Part shown: in pieces, positions 41,922 to 50,526 of the stretch
How positions within the stretch are numbered: the stretch's first letter is position 1
Layout of the letters: the number at the start of each line of letters is the position of its first letter
Assembly (NCBI RefSeq): GCF_020447265.1
Contig: NZ_JAJADR010000004.1
Location: 62,001-126,000, forward strand
From: Hymenobacter lucidus
GTDB lineage: Bacteria > Bacteroidota > Bacteroidia > Cytophagales > Hymenobacteraceae
Length of the DNA stretch: 64,000 bases
Direction of reading: 5' to 3'
Notes under the pieces: model-generated
Databases searched by the model: none
The model's input: only the letters and a program-made list of their open reading frames with translations
Told to the model about the DNA's origin: nothing
Translations under genes and position numbers: made by a program

Positions 41922-44906
41922 TTGAAAACTTTTACCTCTTTCTTGCGTCGCTGGCAGTGGGCGGCGCTCAGTGCCTTACTGCTGATAGCTGCCGTCAGTT
42001 ACTATCTGCCCCAGCGGCTATCCGACTTCTCAGCAGCTGTTGAGCGCGAAGAAGAGGACGAAGACCGCCGCGACCGGCCCGATCTGGCCCTGTTGCAGGA
42101 AATAAACCGCACCCGCGACCCTGCTACCGGCACGGTGCCCCGCGAACGGCTGCTGGTAGCCCGTCACCGGGCCGATGAGTTGTTGGCACGGCAGGCTTCG
42201 CAGCGGGCCTCAACCGGCACGCTGGCCTCGGCTACCTGGACTGAAAAAGGCCCCAGCAATGTGGCTGGCCGCATCCGGGCCATCCTCATCGACCCCGCCG
42301 ATGCTTCCGGCAACACGGTGTGGGTAGGCTCGGTGGCCGGTGGCCTCTGGAAAAGCACCAACGCTACCACCGCCACGCCCACCTGGGTAAGCGTAGACGG
42401 CTTTATGGCCAACCTGGCCATTACCTCGCTAGCCTATGACCCCACCAACCCAGACATTATGTACATGGGTACCGGTGAGGGTTTCTACAATGCCGACGCC
42501 GTGCGGGGCCTGGGTATCTGGAAATCGACGGACCACGGCGCTACCTGGAGCCAGCTGGCCAGCACTGCCCCGCCCACCAGCTCCGATTTCTACCGCGTGC
42601 AACGGCTGGCCGTGCAACAGGGCACCGGCTACGTGTTTGCCGCTACCCGCACGGGCCTGTTTCGCAGCAAGGATAAAGGCGCAACCTGGGCCGCCGTGCT
42701 CCAGCCAGCTGGCATTCGGATGGCCGACGTGAAAATCAGTGCCAACGGGACGATTTTCGTGGGCGCGGGTATTTTCCAAACTGGTGGTATTTACCGCTCT
42801 ACCGACAACGGCGACACCTGGACCAACCTCAACACGCTGGCGGGCTCGGGCCTGCCGACTACGGGCTACAGCCGCATCGAGCTGGCTTGCGCGCCCAGCG
42901 ACGCCAACCGCGTGTATGCTATTGTTACTACCACGGCCGACGTGTTGATGAACATCTATATGTCGAAAGACGGCGGCGCTACCTGGGGCACGATTCGGAA
43001 GCCCGGCGGTAGCTCGGCCGACTTCACCAGCGGCCAGGGCTGGTACGCACTGGCTATTGGCGTGTCGCCCACGAGTCCTAACACGCTGTATGTGGGCGGC
43101 CTGGACCTGTGGATAACCAACAACGCCGATGCTGCCCAAACCAGCAACCCCAATTCCGGGGCTACCTGGACGCAGACCTCGATCTGGTCGACGGCCAAAA
43201 CCAATACCAATTACGTGCATGCCGACCACCACGCCATTGCCTGGGTACCGGCCACGACGGGTACGGCCACCAAGGCCTTTTTCGTCAGCGACGGGGGCGT
43301 AGCATACTCGTCTAATGCCAATGCTACAGCCCCAACGTATGGACAGCGGAACAATGGCTTGAACATCACGCAGTTTTACGCCGTGGCAGTGCACCCCAGC
43401 GACGTCAACTACTTCCTGGCCGGGGCCCAGGACAACGGTACGCAGCGCTATACCACAGCCGGTGGCCAGGTTACGACCGAGGCTACCGGCGGCGACGGTG
43501 CATTCTGCTTTATCGACCAGAACGAGCCGCAGTTCCAGTTTACGGCCTACGTGTATGCCCAGTACCGGCGCTCTTCTACCGGTGGGGCGGCAGGGTCGTA
43601 TACTAACCTCAACATCAGCGCCGCCAACGGGCAGTTCATTAACCCTAGCGACTATGACAGCCGCAGCAACACGCTTTACGGCGGCTGGTCGGTCGACCGG
43701 TTTTTCCGGCTAACCAACGCCACCACGGCGGCAGCTACGGCAGCTACCAACGTGTTGCTGGCTACCGGCGCCGGTATGGTCACGCACGTTACGGTGTCGC
43801 CGAACAACCAGGACCGCCTGTTTGTGGGTACCGAGCCCGACTTTGCCGGCGGTACTTCCACCCAGGGCCACCTCTACCGCGTCGACAATGCAGCTTCGGC
43901 TACCCCCATCGTAACGCTGCTTTACACGGCTCCGGCCGGTCTGTCGGTTTCGAGTGTAGCTGTTGAAACCGGCAACGATGCGCACCTGCTGCTCACGATG
44001 TCGAACTTCAGCGCCACGGAAGCCAAAGTGCTGGAAACCACGGAAGGCACCAACACGGGCAGCGCCACGGTAGCCGCCGCCACCTGGACCAAGCGCCAAG
44101 GCGACCTGCCCGATATGCCGGTGCGCTGGGCCGTATTCGACCCTACTAACAACAAGCGCGCCCTGCTAGCCACCGAACTGGGCATCTGGAGCACCGACGA
44201 CCTCTCGGCCACTAGCCCCGCCTGGAAACCCTCGAGCACCGGCCTGGCCAACGTGCGTGTGGATATGCTACGTATTCGCGCCTCCGACCAGCAGGTGGTA
44301 GCTGCTACGCACGGCCGGGGGCTGTTCGTGTCGGATGTGCTGAAAGACCAGCCGCTGCCGGTGGAGCTTACCAGCTTTACGGGCAAAGTAGCCGAGGCGG
44401 GCGTGGCCCTGCGCTGGCAGACGGCCTCCGAGAAAAACGCGCTGCGCTTCGACGTGGAGCGGGCTGCTAAAGACCAGGCCTTCCAACCACTGGCTAAAGT
44501 AGCGGCGGCCGGCACGTCTACCATTGCGCACAACTACGCCTACACCGATGCCACCACCGGCAGCGGCCTATACTACTACCGCCTACGCCAGGTAGACATT
44601 GATGGAACGGTTTCTTACTCGCCGGTTGTCACGGTGCAGGTGACACCCACCTCCGCTCCGCTGCTTACCGGCGCCTACCCCAACCCGTTTGGCAATGAGC
44701 TAACCCTGCAACTGCGGGAGCCTGTGCGCGGCGACATCCTCGTCACCCTGACCGATATGCAGGGCCGCACGGTGTATTCGCACAAAACTCAAAGCACCAG
44801 CCGGCAGGTGCCGGTAGCGGTGCCGGCTACGGTGGCAGCCGGCAGCTACGTGCTGACAGTGCGCGCCGAAGGCCAGAAGGCAACCCGCCGCGTAATGCAC
44901 CGCTAA
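41922..44906 (+). CDS. Secreted Asp-box beta-propeller protein with T9SS sorting domain (copy 3)
   Basis: 994 residues from TTG 41922, again with Lys next and a hydrophobic segment (LSALLLIAAVS). DPATGTVPRERLLVA leads into propeller blades WKSTDHGATW, FRSKDKGATW, YRSTDNGDTW and YMSKDGGATW. A linker module starts at PLPVELTSFTGKVAEAGVAL, followed by FDVERAAKDQ and YYYRLRQVDIDG. The tail has TGAYPNPFGNELTL and ends in TRRVMHR, a type A T9SS sorting domain. It is closest in design to copy 2. Each copy has its own terminator, so they are probably separate units that could be expressed at different times. Confidence 0.8.
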   Translation: MKTFTSFLRRWQWAALSALLLIAAVSYYLPQRLSDFSAAVEREEEDEDRRDRPDLALLQEINRTRDPATGTVPRERLLVARHRADELLARQASQRASTGTLASATWTEKGPSNVAGRIRAILIDPADASGNTVWVGSVAGGLWKSTNATTATPTWVSVDGFMANLAITSLAYDPTNPDIMYMGTGEGFYNADAVRGLGIWKSTDHGATWSQLASTAPPTSSDFYRVQRLAVQQGTGYVFAATRTGLFRSKDKGATWAAVLQPAGIRMADVKISANGTIFVGAGIFQTGGIYRSTDNGDTWTNLNTLAGSGLPTTGYSRIELACAPSDANRVYAIVTTTADVLMNIYMSKDGGATWGTIRKPGGSSADFTSGQGWYALAIGVSPTSPNTLYVGGLDLWITNNADAAQTSNPNSGATWTQTSIWSTAKTNTNYVHADHHAIAWVPATTGTATKAFFVSDGGVAYSSNANATAPTYGQRNNGLNITQFYAVAVHPSDVNYFLAGAQDNGTQRYTTAGGQVTTEATGGDGAFCFIDQNEPQFQFTAYVYAQYRRSSTGGAAGSYTNLNISAANGQFINPSDYDSRSNTLYGGWSVDRFFRLTNATTAAATAATNVLLATGAGMVTHVTVSPNNQDRLFVGTEPDFAGGTSTQGHLYRVDNAASATPIVTLLYTAPAGLSVSSVAVETGNDAHLLLTMSNFSATEAKVLETTEGTNTGSATVAAATWTKRQGDLPDMPVRWAVFDPTNNKRALLATELGIWSTDDLSATSPAWKPSSTGLANVRVDMLRIRASDQQVVAATHGRGLFVSDVLKDQPLPVELTSFTGKVAEAGVALRWQTASEKNALRFDVERAAKDQAFQPLAKVAAAGTSTIAHNYAYTDATTGSGLYYYRLRQVDIDGTVSYSPVVTVQVTPTSAPLLTGAYPNPFGNELTLQLREPVRGDILVTLTDMQGRTVYSHKTQSTSRQVPVAVPATVAAGSYVLTVRAEGQKATRRVMHR

Positions 44907-44924
44907 GCTGGTTTGCTTCACTAC

Positions 44925-44961
44925 AAAAAACGCCGCCGGACTTGCTTCCGGCGGCGTTTTT
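44925..44961. terminator. Bidirectional rho-independent terminator
   Basis: A perfect 15-bp stem (AAAAACGCCGCCGGA and its complement) with A and T flanks between copy 3 and the convergent rpoN gene. Confidence 0.88.
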
Positions 44962-44985
44962 CATTTGATTGATAATTGTACTGAA

Positions 44986-46563
44986 TTACAGCTCTTTGCG
45001 TAGGCGGGCCACCGGAATGTTCAGCTGCTCGCGGTACTTGGCCACGGTGCGGCGGGCAATGTTGTAGCCGCGGGCATTGAGCATTTTCTCCAGCTTGTCG
45101 TCGCTGAGCGGGCGGCCTTTGCTTTCGCCCTCAATGATTTCCTTCAGAATGTGCTTCACCTCGCGGGAACTGGCATCCTCGCCCGAATCGGTGGCAATGC
45201 CTTCGGAGAAAAAGTACTTCAGCGGGTAAATACCGAACTCCGTCTGCACCGATTTAGAGTTTGCTACCCGGCTCACGGTACTGATATCCATGCCGATTTC
45301 GGTGGCTATGTCCTTCAGAATCATGGGGCGCAGCTTGCTTTCGTCGCCTTCCAGGAAGAAGTCGTGCTGGTAGCGTACAATGGAGTCCATGGTGCGTAGC
45401 AGGGTTTGCTGGCGCTGCTTGATGGCATCGATAAACCACTTGGCCGAGTCGAGCTTCTGCTTCACGAAGGTTACAGCCTCCTTCATCTTCTTGTCCTTCT
45501 TGGCGGCCTTGTCGTAGGTCTGGAACATCTCGGTGTAGGCCGGGGCTACCCGCAGGTCGGGCGCGTTGCGCGAATTCAGCGTGAGGTTGAATACGCCGTT
45601 GTCGTTGCTCAGAATAAAGTCGGGGATGATGTACTGCACTTTGCCCATGCCCACCGGACCCGTACCGCCGGGCTTAGGGTTGAGCTTCAGAATCAAGGCA
45701 ATAGCCTCCTTGAGCTCGTCTTCTTCCAGGTCCAGCTTCTGCTGAATGCGCTGGTAGTGCTTCTTGGTAAACTCATCGAACGTGTCGTGCAGAATCCGCT
45801 CGGCGTGCTCGGTTACCTCATCCTGGTGGCGGCGCTCCAGCTGCAGCAGCAGGCATTCCTGCAGGTCGCGGGCGGCAATACCGGCCGGGTCGAAGCTCTG
45901 CACCAGGTGCAGCACCCCCTCGATTTCGGCCTCATCGGCCTCAATGTTCTGCGAGAAGGCCAGGTCGTTGGCAATGGCCGACAGGTCGCGGCGGATGTAG
46001 CCGTCGCCGTCGATGGAGCCGATAAGCTGGCGGCCAATGGCTTCCTGCTTTTCGTCGAGGTCGGCAAAGCCCAGCTGGTCGAGCAGGGAGTCGGTGAGGG
46101 AAGCACCGGTGTCGGCCAGGGGCATTTCCCGGTCGTCTTCGGGCTCGCCGGGGCCGTCGCCCTGCATTTTGTAGCCGGCTATTTCGTCGTCGTTGAGGTA
46201 GTCGCCCAGGTCGAGTTCGTCGTTGTCCTTGGTTTCGGCAGGCTCGTCTTTGGTGGGTATTTCTATTTCGGGCTGCTCTTCGCTGCCGCTGTCGAAGTCC
46301 TCGTCCAGGGTATTATCGTCGCTGTCGAATTCGGAATCGGGGTCGTCGTAGTCGTCGGAATCTTCCGCATCGTCGTCGCGCTCCTGGTCTTCCAGCTCGT
46401 CATCGGTGTTTTCGTCGCCTTCTTCCAGGGCCGGGTTTACTTCCAGCTCTTCCTTGATGCGCGCCTCCAGCTCGGCCGTCGGAATCTGGAGCAGCTTAAT
46501 GAACTGTATCTGTTGGGGAGACAACTTCTGCGAGAGAAGCTGCTTCATGTCAAGTCTTTGCAT
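44986..46563 (-). CDS. rpoN: RNA polymerase sigma-54 factor
   Basis: 525 residues. It directs RNA polymerase to -24/-12 promoters and needs an AAA+ activator. Region I is the Gln-rich start LSQKLSPQQIQFIKLLQIP. Residues of about 48-150 are a very acidic region II. The core-binding region carries SFDPAGIAARDLQECLLLQL, and the DNA-binding part contains the helix-turn-helix RPMILKDIATEIGMDISTVS and the RpoN box ARRTVAKYREQ near the C-terminus. All parts are present, so it should be active. Length is near normal, with region II long. The start at 46563 or the ATG five codons later are both possible. Confidence 0.97.
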   Translation of the reverse strand: MQRLDMKQLLSQKLSPQQIQFIKLLQIPTAELEARIKEELEVNPALEEGDENTDDELEDQERDDDAEDSDDYDDPDSEFDSDDNTLDEDFDSGSEEQPEIEIPTKDEPAETKDNDELDLGDYLNDDEIAGYKMQGDGPGEPEDDREMPLADTGASLTDSLLDQLGFADLDEKQEAIGRQLIGSIDGDGYIRRDLSAIANDLAFSQNIEADEAEIEGVLHLVQSFDPAGIAARDLQECLLLQLERRHQDEVTEHAERILHDTFDEFTKKHYQRIQQKLDLEEDELKEAIALILKLNPKPGGTGPVGMGKVQYIIPDFILSNDNGVFNLTLNSRNAPDLRVAPAYTEMFQTYDKAAKKDKKMKEAVTFVKQKLDSAKWFIDAIKQRQQTLLRTMDSIVRYQHDFFLEGDESKLRPMILKDIATEIGMDISTVSRVANSKSVQTEFGIYPLKYFFSEGIATDSGEDASSREVKHILKEIIEGESKGRPLSDDKLEKMLNARGYNIARRTVAKYREQLNIPVARLRKEL

Positions 46564-46612
46564 ACTCTGGAAAGCGTGTAGCCCTACGGTGAAAAGCCTG
46601 CGGGGCTCTCTT

Positions 46613-46620
46613 CAAATATA
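46613..46620 (-). promoter_or_regulatory. Bacteroidota -7 promoter box (TATATTTG, minus strand) of rpoN
   Basis: On the minus strand TATATTTG matches TAnnTTTG, 50 bases before the rpoN start. A TTTG occurs 24 bases further upstream, slightly far for a -33 box. Confidence 0.5.
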
Positions 46621-46760
46621 GACCTTTCTGTACTCGTCTTTGATCAAAAAAGTTGAGCCGGGCGGCCCACATCATTTTGGCAAAGCAACGCTGCGGCCCC
46701 CGATTCACAAAACAAACGAAGCTAAACCGCTAAACTGATTTCTGCGCCCCGCAAAAGTCC

Positions 46761-46768
46761 TACCTTTG
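46761..46768 (+). promoter_or_regulatory. Bacteroidota -7 promoter box (TACCTTTG) of asnS
   Basis: TACCTTTG matches TAnnTTTG, 36 bases before the asnS ATG. TTTC, 18 bases upstream, is a near match to the -33 box. A TTG inside this box opens the longer frame but cannot be the start. Confidence 0.55.
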
Positions 46769-46804
46769 CCGACTTATAGTTTTAAATCCCGAAAGCTGAG
46801 TCCG

Positions 46805-48208
46805 ATGTCTGTCAGAAGGTCGAGTGTGCAGGAGCTGCTCCAGAGCCAGGAGCTGGAGCGTGAAGTAGTTGTGAAAGGCTGGGTGCGCACCCGCCGCGGC
46901 AATAAGTACGTGCAGTTTATTGCCGTCAACGACGGTTCCGGCTTCAATTCCATTCAGGTAGTAGCCGACGCCGAGAAGTTTCCCGAAGAAAAGCTTAAGG
47001 CCGACGGCGTCGAAAACGGCGCGGCTGTGATGGTGCGTGGTAAGCTGGTGGCTTCGCAGGGCAAAGGCCAGAGCGTGGAAATCCAGGCCTCGGAAATCAC
47101 CGTCTACGGCAAGGCCGACACCGAAACCTACCCGCTCCAGAAGAAAGGCCACTCGCTCGAATTCCTGCGCGAAATTGCCCACCTGCGTCCCCGCACCAAC
47201 ACGTTTGGCGCGGTGCTACGCATCCGGCACGCCATGGCCTTCGCCGTGCACCAGTTCTTCAACGACCGGGGCTTTTTCTACGTGCACACGCCCATCGTTA
47301 CGGGCTCCGATGCCGAAGGCGCCGGCCAGATGTTCCGTGTCACGACGCTGCCCGACCAGAATCCGCCTTTGACAGAGGATAAGTCGGGGGTAGACTACAA
47401 GCAGGACTTCTTCGGCAAGCAAACCAACCTGACCGTGTCGGGGCAGCTCGAAGGCGAAGTAACGGCCATGGCGCTGGGCAAGGTCTACACGTTCGGCCCC
47501 ACATTCCGGGCCGAGAATTCCAACACGGCCCGCCACCTAGCCGAGTTCTGGATGATTGAGCCCGAAGTGGCTTTCAACGACCTTGCCGACAACATGGATC
47601 TGGCTGAGGATTTCCTCCGCTACCTGGTGCGCTACGCTCTGGAGAAATGCCAGGACGACCTCAAGTTCCTCAACGAGCAGTACGACAAGGAGCTGCTGAA
47701 CCGGTTGCAGTTTGTGGTCGACAACGACTTCCAGCGCCTGAACTACACCGAGGCGGTGGAAATCCTGAAAACGGCCAAGCAGAAGTTCGAATTCCCCGTG
47801 GACTGGGGCACCGACCTGCAGAGCGAGCATGAGCGCTACCTCGTAGAAAAGCACTTCAAGAAGCCCGTTATCCTGACCAACTACCCCAAGGATATCAAGG
47901 CCTTCTACATGAAGCTCAACGACGACGACAAAACCGTGCGGGCCATGGACGTGCTGTTTCCCGGTATCGGCGAAATCATCGGCGGCTCGGAGCGCGAGGA
48001 AAGCCTGGAGAAACTCACCAAGCGCATGGCCGAAATGAATGTGCCCGAGCACGACCTGTGGTGGTACCTAGAGCTGCGCAAGTACGGCACCGCGCCCCAC
48101 GCCGGCTTCGGGCTGGGCTTCGAGCGCCTCATCCTGTTCGTGACCGGCATGAGCAATATTCGCGACGTAATTCCCTTCCCACGCTTCCCCAAGAGCGCCG
48201 AGTTTTAG
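46805..48208 (+). CDS. asnS: Asparaginyl-tRNA synthetase
   Basis: 467 residues from ATG 46805 ([13 protein letters not shown]). The N-terminal OB-fold anticodon domain is followed by the class II core. Motif 1 region lies around [20 protein letters not shown], motif 2 around [22 protein letters not shown] (described in pieces [12 protein letters not shown] and AEFWMIEPE), and motif 3 in [31 protein letters not shown] and the motif-3 context distinguish it from AspRS. It joins asparagine to tRNA-Asn in the cytosol. It has its own promoter and a terminator shared with the convergent Rof-like gene. Confidence 0.97.
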   Translation: MSVRRSSVQELLQSQELEREVVVKGWVRTRRGNKYVQFIAVNDGSGFNSIQVVADAEKFPEEKLKADGVENGAAVMVRGKLVASQGKGQSVEIQASEITVYGKADTETYPLQKKGHSLEFLREIAHLRPRTNTFGAVLRIRHAMAFAVHQFFNDRGFFYVHTPIVTGSDAEGAGQMFRVTTLPDQNPPLTEDKSGVDYKQDFFGKQTNLTVSGQLEGEVTAMALGKVYTFGPTFRAENSNTARHLAEFWMIEPEVAFNDLADNMDLAEDFLRYLVRYALEKCQDDLKFLNEQYDKELLNRLQFVVDNDFQRLNYTEAVEILKTAKQKFEFPVDWGTDLQSEHERYLVEKHFKKPVILTNYPKDIKAFYMKLNDDDKTVRAMDVLFPGIGEIIGGSEREESLEKLTKRMAEMNVPEHDLWWYLELRKYGTAPHAGFGLGFERLILFVTGMSNIRDVIPFPRFPKSAEF

Positions 48209-48239
48209 GAAAGGAAAATCTGAATCTATAACATTACAG

Positions 48240-48281
48240 AAAGCAAAAAAGGCGACTAGTACAGGTCGCCTTTTTTGCTTT
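48240..48281. terminator. Bidirectional rho-independent terminator
   Basis: A 17-bp stem (AAAGCAAAAAAGGCGAC and its complement) with an 8-base loop lies between asnS and the convergent Rof-like gene. Confidence 0.88.
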
Positions 48282-48290
48282 TGCTGCTCA

Positions 48291-48548
48291 CTAGCAGTAA
48301 TTCCGCAGTTCCTTGTCATCCACGGCTACCAGCGCATCTAGGCGCAGCTCGAAGCCGTCTTCCAGGCGCAGGTACTCTACTTTGTCGGTGATGAACAAGT
48401 CGGTGATGATGCCGGTGTAGGTGCTTGGCGGCGTGTCGGGCTCGGTGCGGTAGGTGAGCGTGCATACCTGGCGGGTAGTGGCGCGGGCTTCCAGCTCGTC
48501 GTAGAAGCTGCAGCTGATGGGCTGGTAATCGGGTTTGGTGGCGGGCAT
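48291..48548 (-). CDS. Rof/YaeO-like putative Rho-binding protein
   Basis: 85 residues. The pattern [15 protein letters not shown] at the start, CTLTYR in the middle and [20 protein letters not shown] at the end follows E. coli Rof (YaeO), a small Sm-like beta-barrel that binds Rho and blocks its RNA site. The C-terminal conserved core (EYL-x5-E-LRLD) is the strongest part. If the match holds it would damp Rho termination. No regulatory sequence is obvious. A distant Sm-like fold with another job is the alternative. Confidence 0.65.
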   Translation of the reverse strand: MPATKPDYQPISCSFYDELEARATTRQVCTLTYRTEPDTPPSTYTGIITDLFITDKVEYLRLEDGFELRLDALVAVDDKELRNYC

Positions 48549-48606
48549 CGGTGTGGGACTTGGTGGAGTGTACTGAATACGTAGCCGTCCGCTGGTCAGG
48601 TCGATT

Positions 48607-49662
48607 TTAGGCGGGCTTTTCTGCCTGATTGGCTGGCGTGCCTAGTAGCTGCCGTAGCGGCCCGAACAGCGGGTGTCGGTCCAGAATCAGGGCTACGGCT
48701 ACGGCTACGATGGGCGCGGCCAGCAGCAGCATCCGGCTCATTTCGCCCGAGAGCAGCATGTGGGCCAGCACGGCCGCCAGCCCCAACAGCGTGGGGCCCG
48801 CCGGCAGCAGCGGCAGCCACCGCCCAATGGCCGCTCGCCCGCCCCAGAAGCCAGCCAGCAGTACCCCGTTGAAGAGCCCAAATACGCCGCTGCAGATAAC
48901 CAACCCGTGCGGGGAAAGCAGCCAGCCTAGGTTGCTGACCACGTTGCGGCCGTGCTCTAAAGCATTGGCCAGGCTGCCGGTAGCAGCGGGTGGCACCTGT
49001 GCATCGATGGCCGCGTGCAGAGCAAGCACCAGCCCGGCCGCGCCCACTATGGTCAGCAGCCGCTGCCAGAGCGGCACGAAGCGGCCGTACAGCAGCGCCA
49101 CGGGCAAAAACAGGATAAAGGATTCTTTCAGTGCCGGGCCCAGCACCACTACGGCCAGCAGCAGCAAACCAGATTGGGTACGTAGCGCATAATACAGCAA
49201 CACCACGGCCAGCACCACGGCGCTATCTACGAGCACCAAACCAGAAATGTAGCTGGCCACGCCGCTGCACAGTATAGCGGCCATACCTATCAGGGCCGGG
49301 CCAGCCGCCGTGCCGTAGGCCCGCGCCGTGCGGTACAGAAACAAGCCGGCCAGCGCCATTACTAGCACATTCAGCAGGAAAAAGCTACTCCCGATGGGTG
49401 GCTTACCTGAAGCGGATATCAAGGATGTAACGCCATTGAGCAGGTAGGCCAGAGTACCCGCGGCTAAAGGCAAAATTACCCGGTAGCGGTGCGTCACGGG
49501 TACGTCGAAATTGCCCTGAGCCATGCGCAGGTAGCTTTGCTCGTCGATAGTATAGGCCGCCGGGTGGTTGACCAGCACCAAGTAGGCATTACTCCAGAGC
49601 AAGGCCAGGGCCAGCAGAAATACAAGCAGCAGCGACTGGCGCCGCACCGACCAACGAGACAT
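48607..49662 (-). CDS. Polytopic membrane protein, GT-C-like
   Basis: 351 residues from ATG 49662 (MSRWSVRRQSLLL); a GTG two codons upstream is in frame. The first loop has YTIDEQSYLRMAQGNFDVPV and RYRVILPL, with acidic residues placed as in the GT-C-like proteins of the 11-25 kb region. About nine helices follow. It is shorter than those proteins and lacks the C-terminal soluble domain. No close family is recognised; membrane sugar transfer is a possible role. Confidence 0.45.
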   Translation of the reverse strand: MSRWSVRRQSLLLVFLLALALLWSNAYLVLVNHPAAYTIDEQSYLRMAQGNFDVPVTHRYRVILPLAAGTLAYLLNGVTSLISASGKPPIGSSFFLLNVLVMALAGLFLYRTARAYGTAAGPALIGMAAILCSGVASYISGLVLVDSAVVLAVVLLYYALRTQSGLLLLAVVVLGPALKESFILFLPVALLYGRFVPLWQRLLTIVGAAGLVLALHAAIDAQVPPAATGSLANALEHGRNVVSNLGWLLSPHGLVICSGVFGLFNGVLLAGFWGGRAAIGRWLPLLPAGPTLLGLAAVLAHMLLSGEMSRMLLLAAPIVAVAVALILDRHPLFGPLRQLLGTPANQAEKPA

Positions 49663-49728
49663 AAGCACCGTTAAATACCACTGAACTACCCGGTAATGTT
49701 ACGCGAGATACCGCACATTCCGGCACAA

Positions 49729-49758
49729 AAAAGCCTCTTCTGCCAAGAAGAGGCTTTT
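49729..49758 (-). terminator. Rho-independent terminator
   Basis: A 13-bp stem (AAAAGCCTCTTCT and its complement) with loop GCCA, followed on the minus strand by T-rich sequence. It ends the leftward secreted-protein gene 26 bases upstream of it. Confidence 0.8.
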
Positions 49759-49783
49759 AAGCTAAGCAGCAGCAAAGAGGAAC

Positions 49784-50242
49784 TTAGTGTTTGCCCTTTC
49801 CTTTGCCATTCCCATTTCCGTGGCCTTTGCCATTGTTGCCCTCGTAAGCTGGAGCACCAATGATAACGCCTTGGTTGCCGCGCATTTTCTTGGCCTGGCC
49901 GGGAGGCATACCGTGCGGGTGACCCTTATACTTGGTACGGTATTCCTCGATGCGCACCCAGGGTTGAGCACCCACGTAATCAACGACTACCGGGTGAAAC
50001 GTGCGTGGGTCGCGGCCCGAGTTGGCTACCCGGCCCCAGCGGCCGTCACGCAATAGTACGTATTGCCGGTCGCGCACGTCGTAATAGCCGTCTACTTCCG
50101 GAATGTAGTAGTACTGCGTGTTCTGGCCTACGGCCGGGCCCCAGGACGGCGGCACTACGTTGATATTGACCTGAGCCTGGGCCGTAGTAGTGTGCAGCGT
50201 GAGGGCAAACAGGCCGGCGGCGGCTATTTTGAGCAGTTTCAT
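49784..50242 (-). CDS. Small secreted protein of unknown function with Gly/Lys/His tail
   Basis: 152 residues from ATG 50242 (MKLLKIAAAGLFAL), with a signal peptide ending near TAQAQ; the longer frame starts in a region without signal-like sequence. The mature part has PSWGPAVGQNTQYYYIPEVDG and YVLLRDGRWGRV, a pattern shared by many short Bacteroidota exported proteins of unknown role. The C-terminal 20 residues are Gly, Lys, His and Asn only (NGKGHGNGNGKGKGKH). Metal or nucleic-acid contact by the tail is possible but unsupported. Confidence 0.6.
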   Translation of the reverse strand: MKLLKIAAAGLFALTLHTTTAQAQVNINVVPPSWGPAVGQNTQYYYIPEVDGYYDVRDRQYVLLRDGRWGRVANSGRDPRTFHPVVVDYVGAQPWVRIEEYRTKYKGHPHGMPPGQAKKMRGNQGVIIGAPAYEGNNGKGHGNGNGKGKGKH

Positions 50243-50495
50243 AAGTTCGGTGGGAGTGAAGTGAGTGAAAACGAGGAACGCAAAAACCGGGTAACGCAAA
50301 TACGAAGCCAAGGCTTTACTGTTCAGCCCGGCGGCCGGGAACGGAATAATTTATTTCCGGTGGGACAATCCCGAGGCGTGTGCTGTTGTACCTCCTCCGC
50401 CGGACATTCACCTACCGGGAATTCCCCCAGCCTGCCAGCCGCTAAAACCACTGGCAAATAAGCTATTCGGGGTAGCCAAAGGGCCGCGTTTTACG

Positions 50496-50503
50496 TACCT
50501 TTG
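50496..50503 (+). promoter_or_regulatory. Bacteroidota -7 promoter box (TACCTTTG) of uvrA
   Basis: TACCTTTG matches TAnnTTTG, 23 bases before the uvrA ATG. No clear -33 box. I see no LexA-like site beside it. Confidence 0.5.
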
Positions 50504-50526
50504 CGGACTTATTCGATTCGCTTTGC

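Noticed and set aside
45406..46581. 391-residue open frame antisense to rpoN
   Set aside because: Val/Leu-rich mirror of the acidic rpoN region; rpoN is intact.
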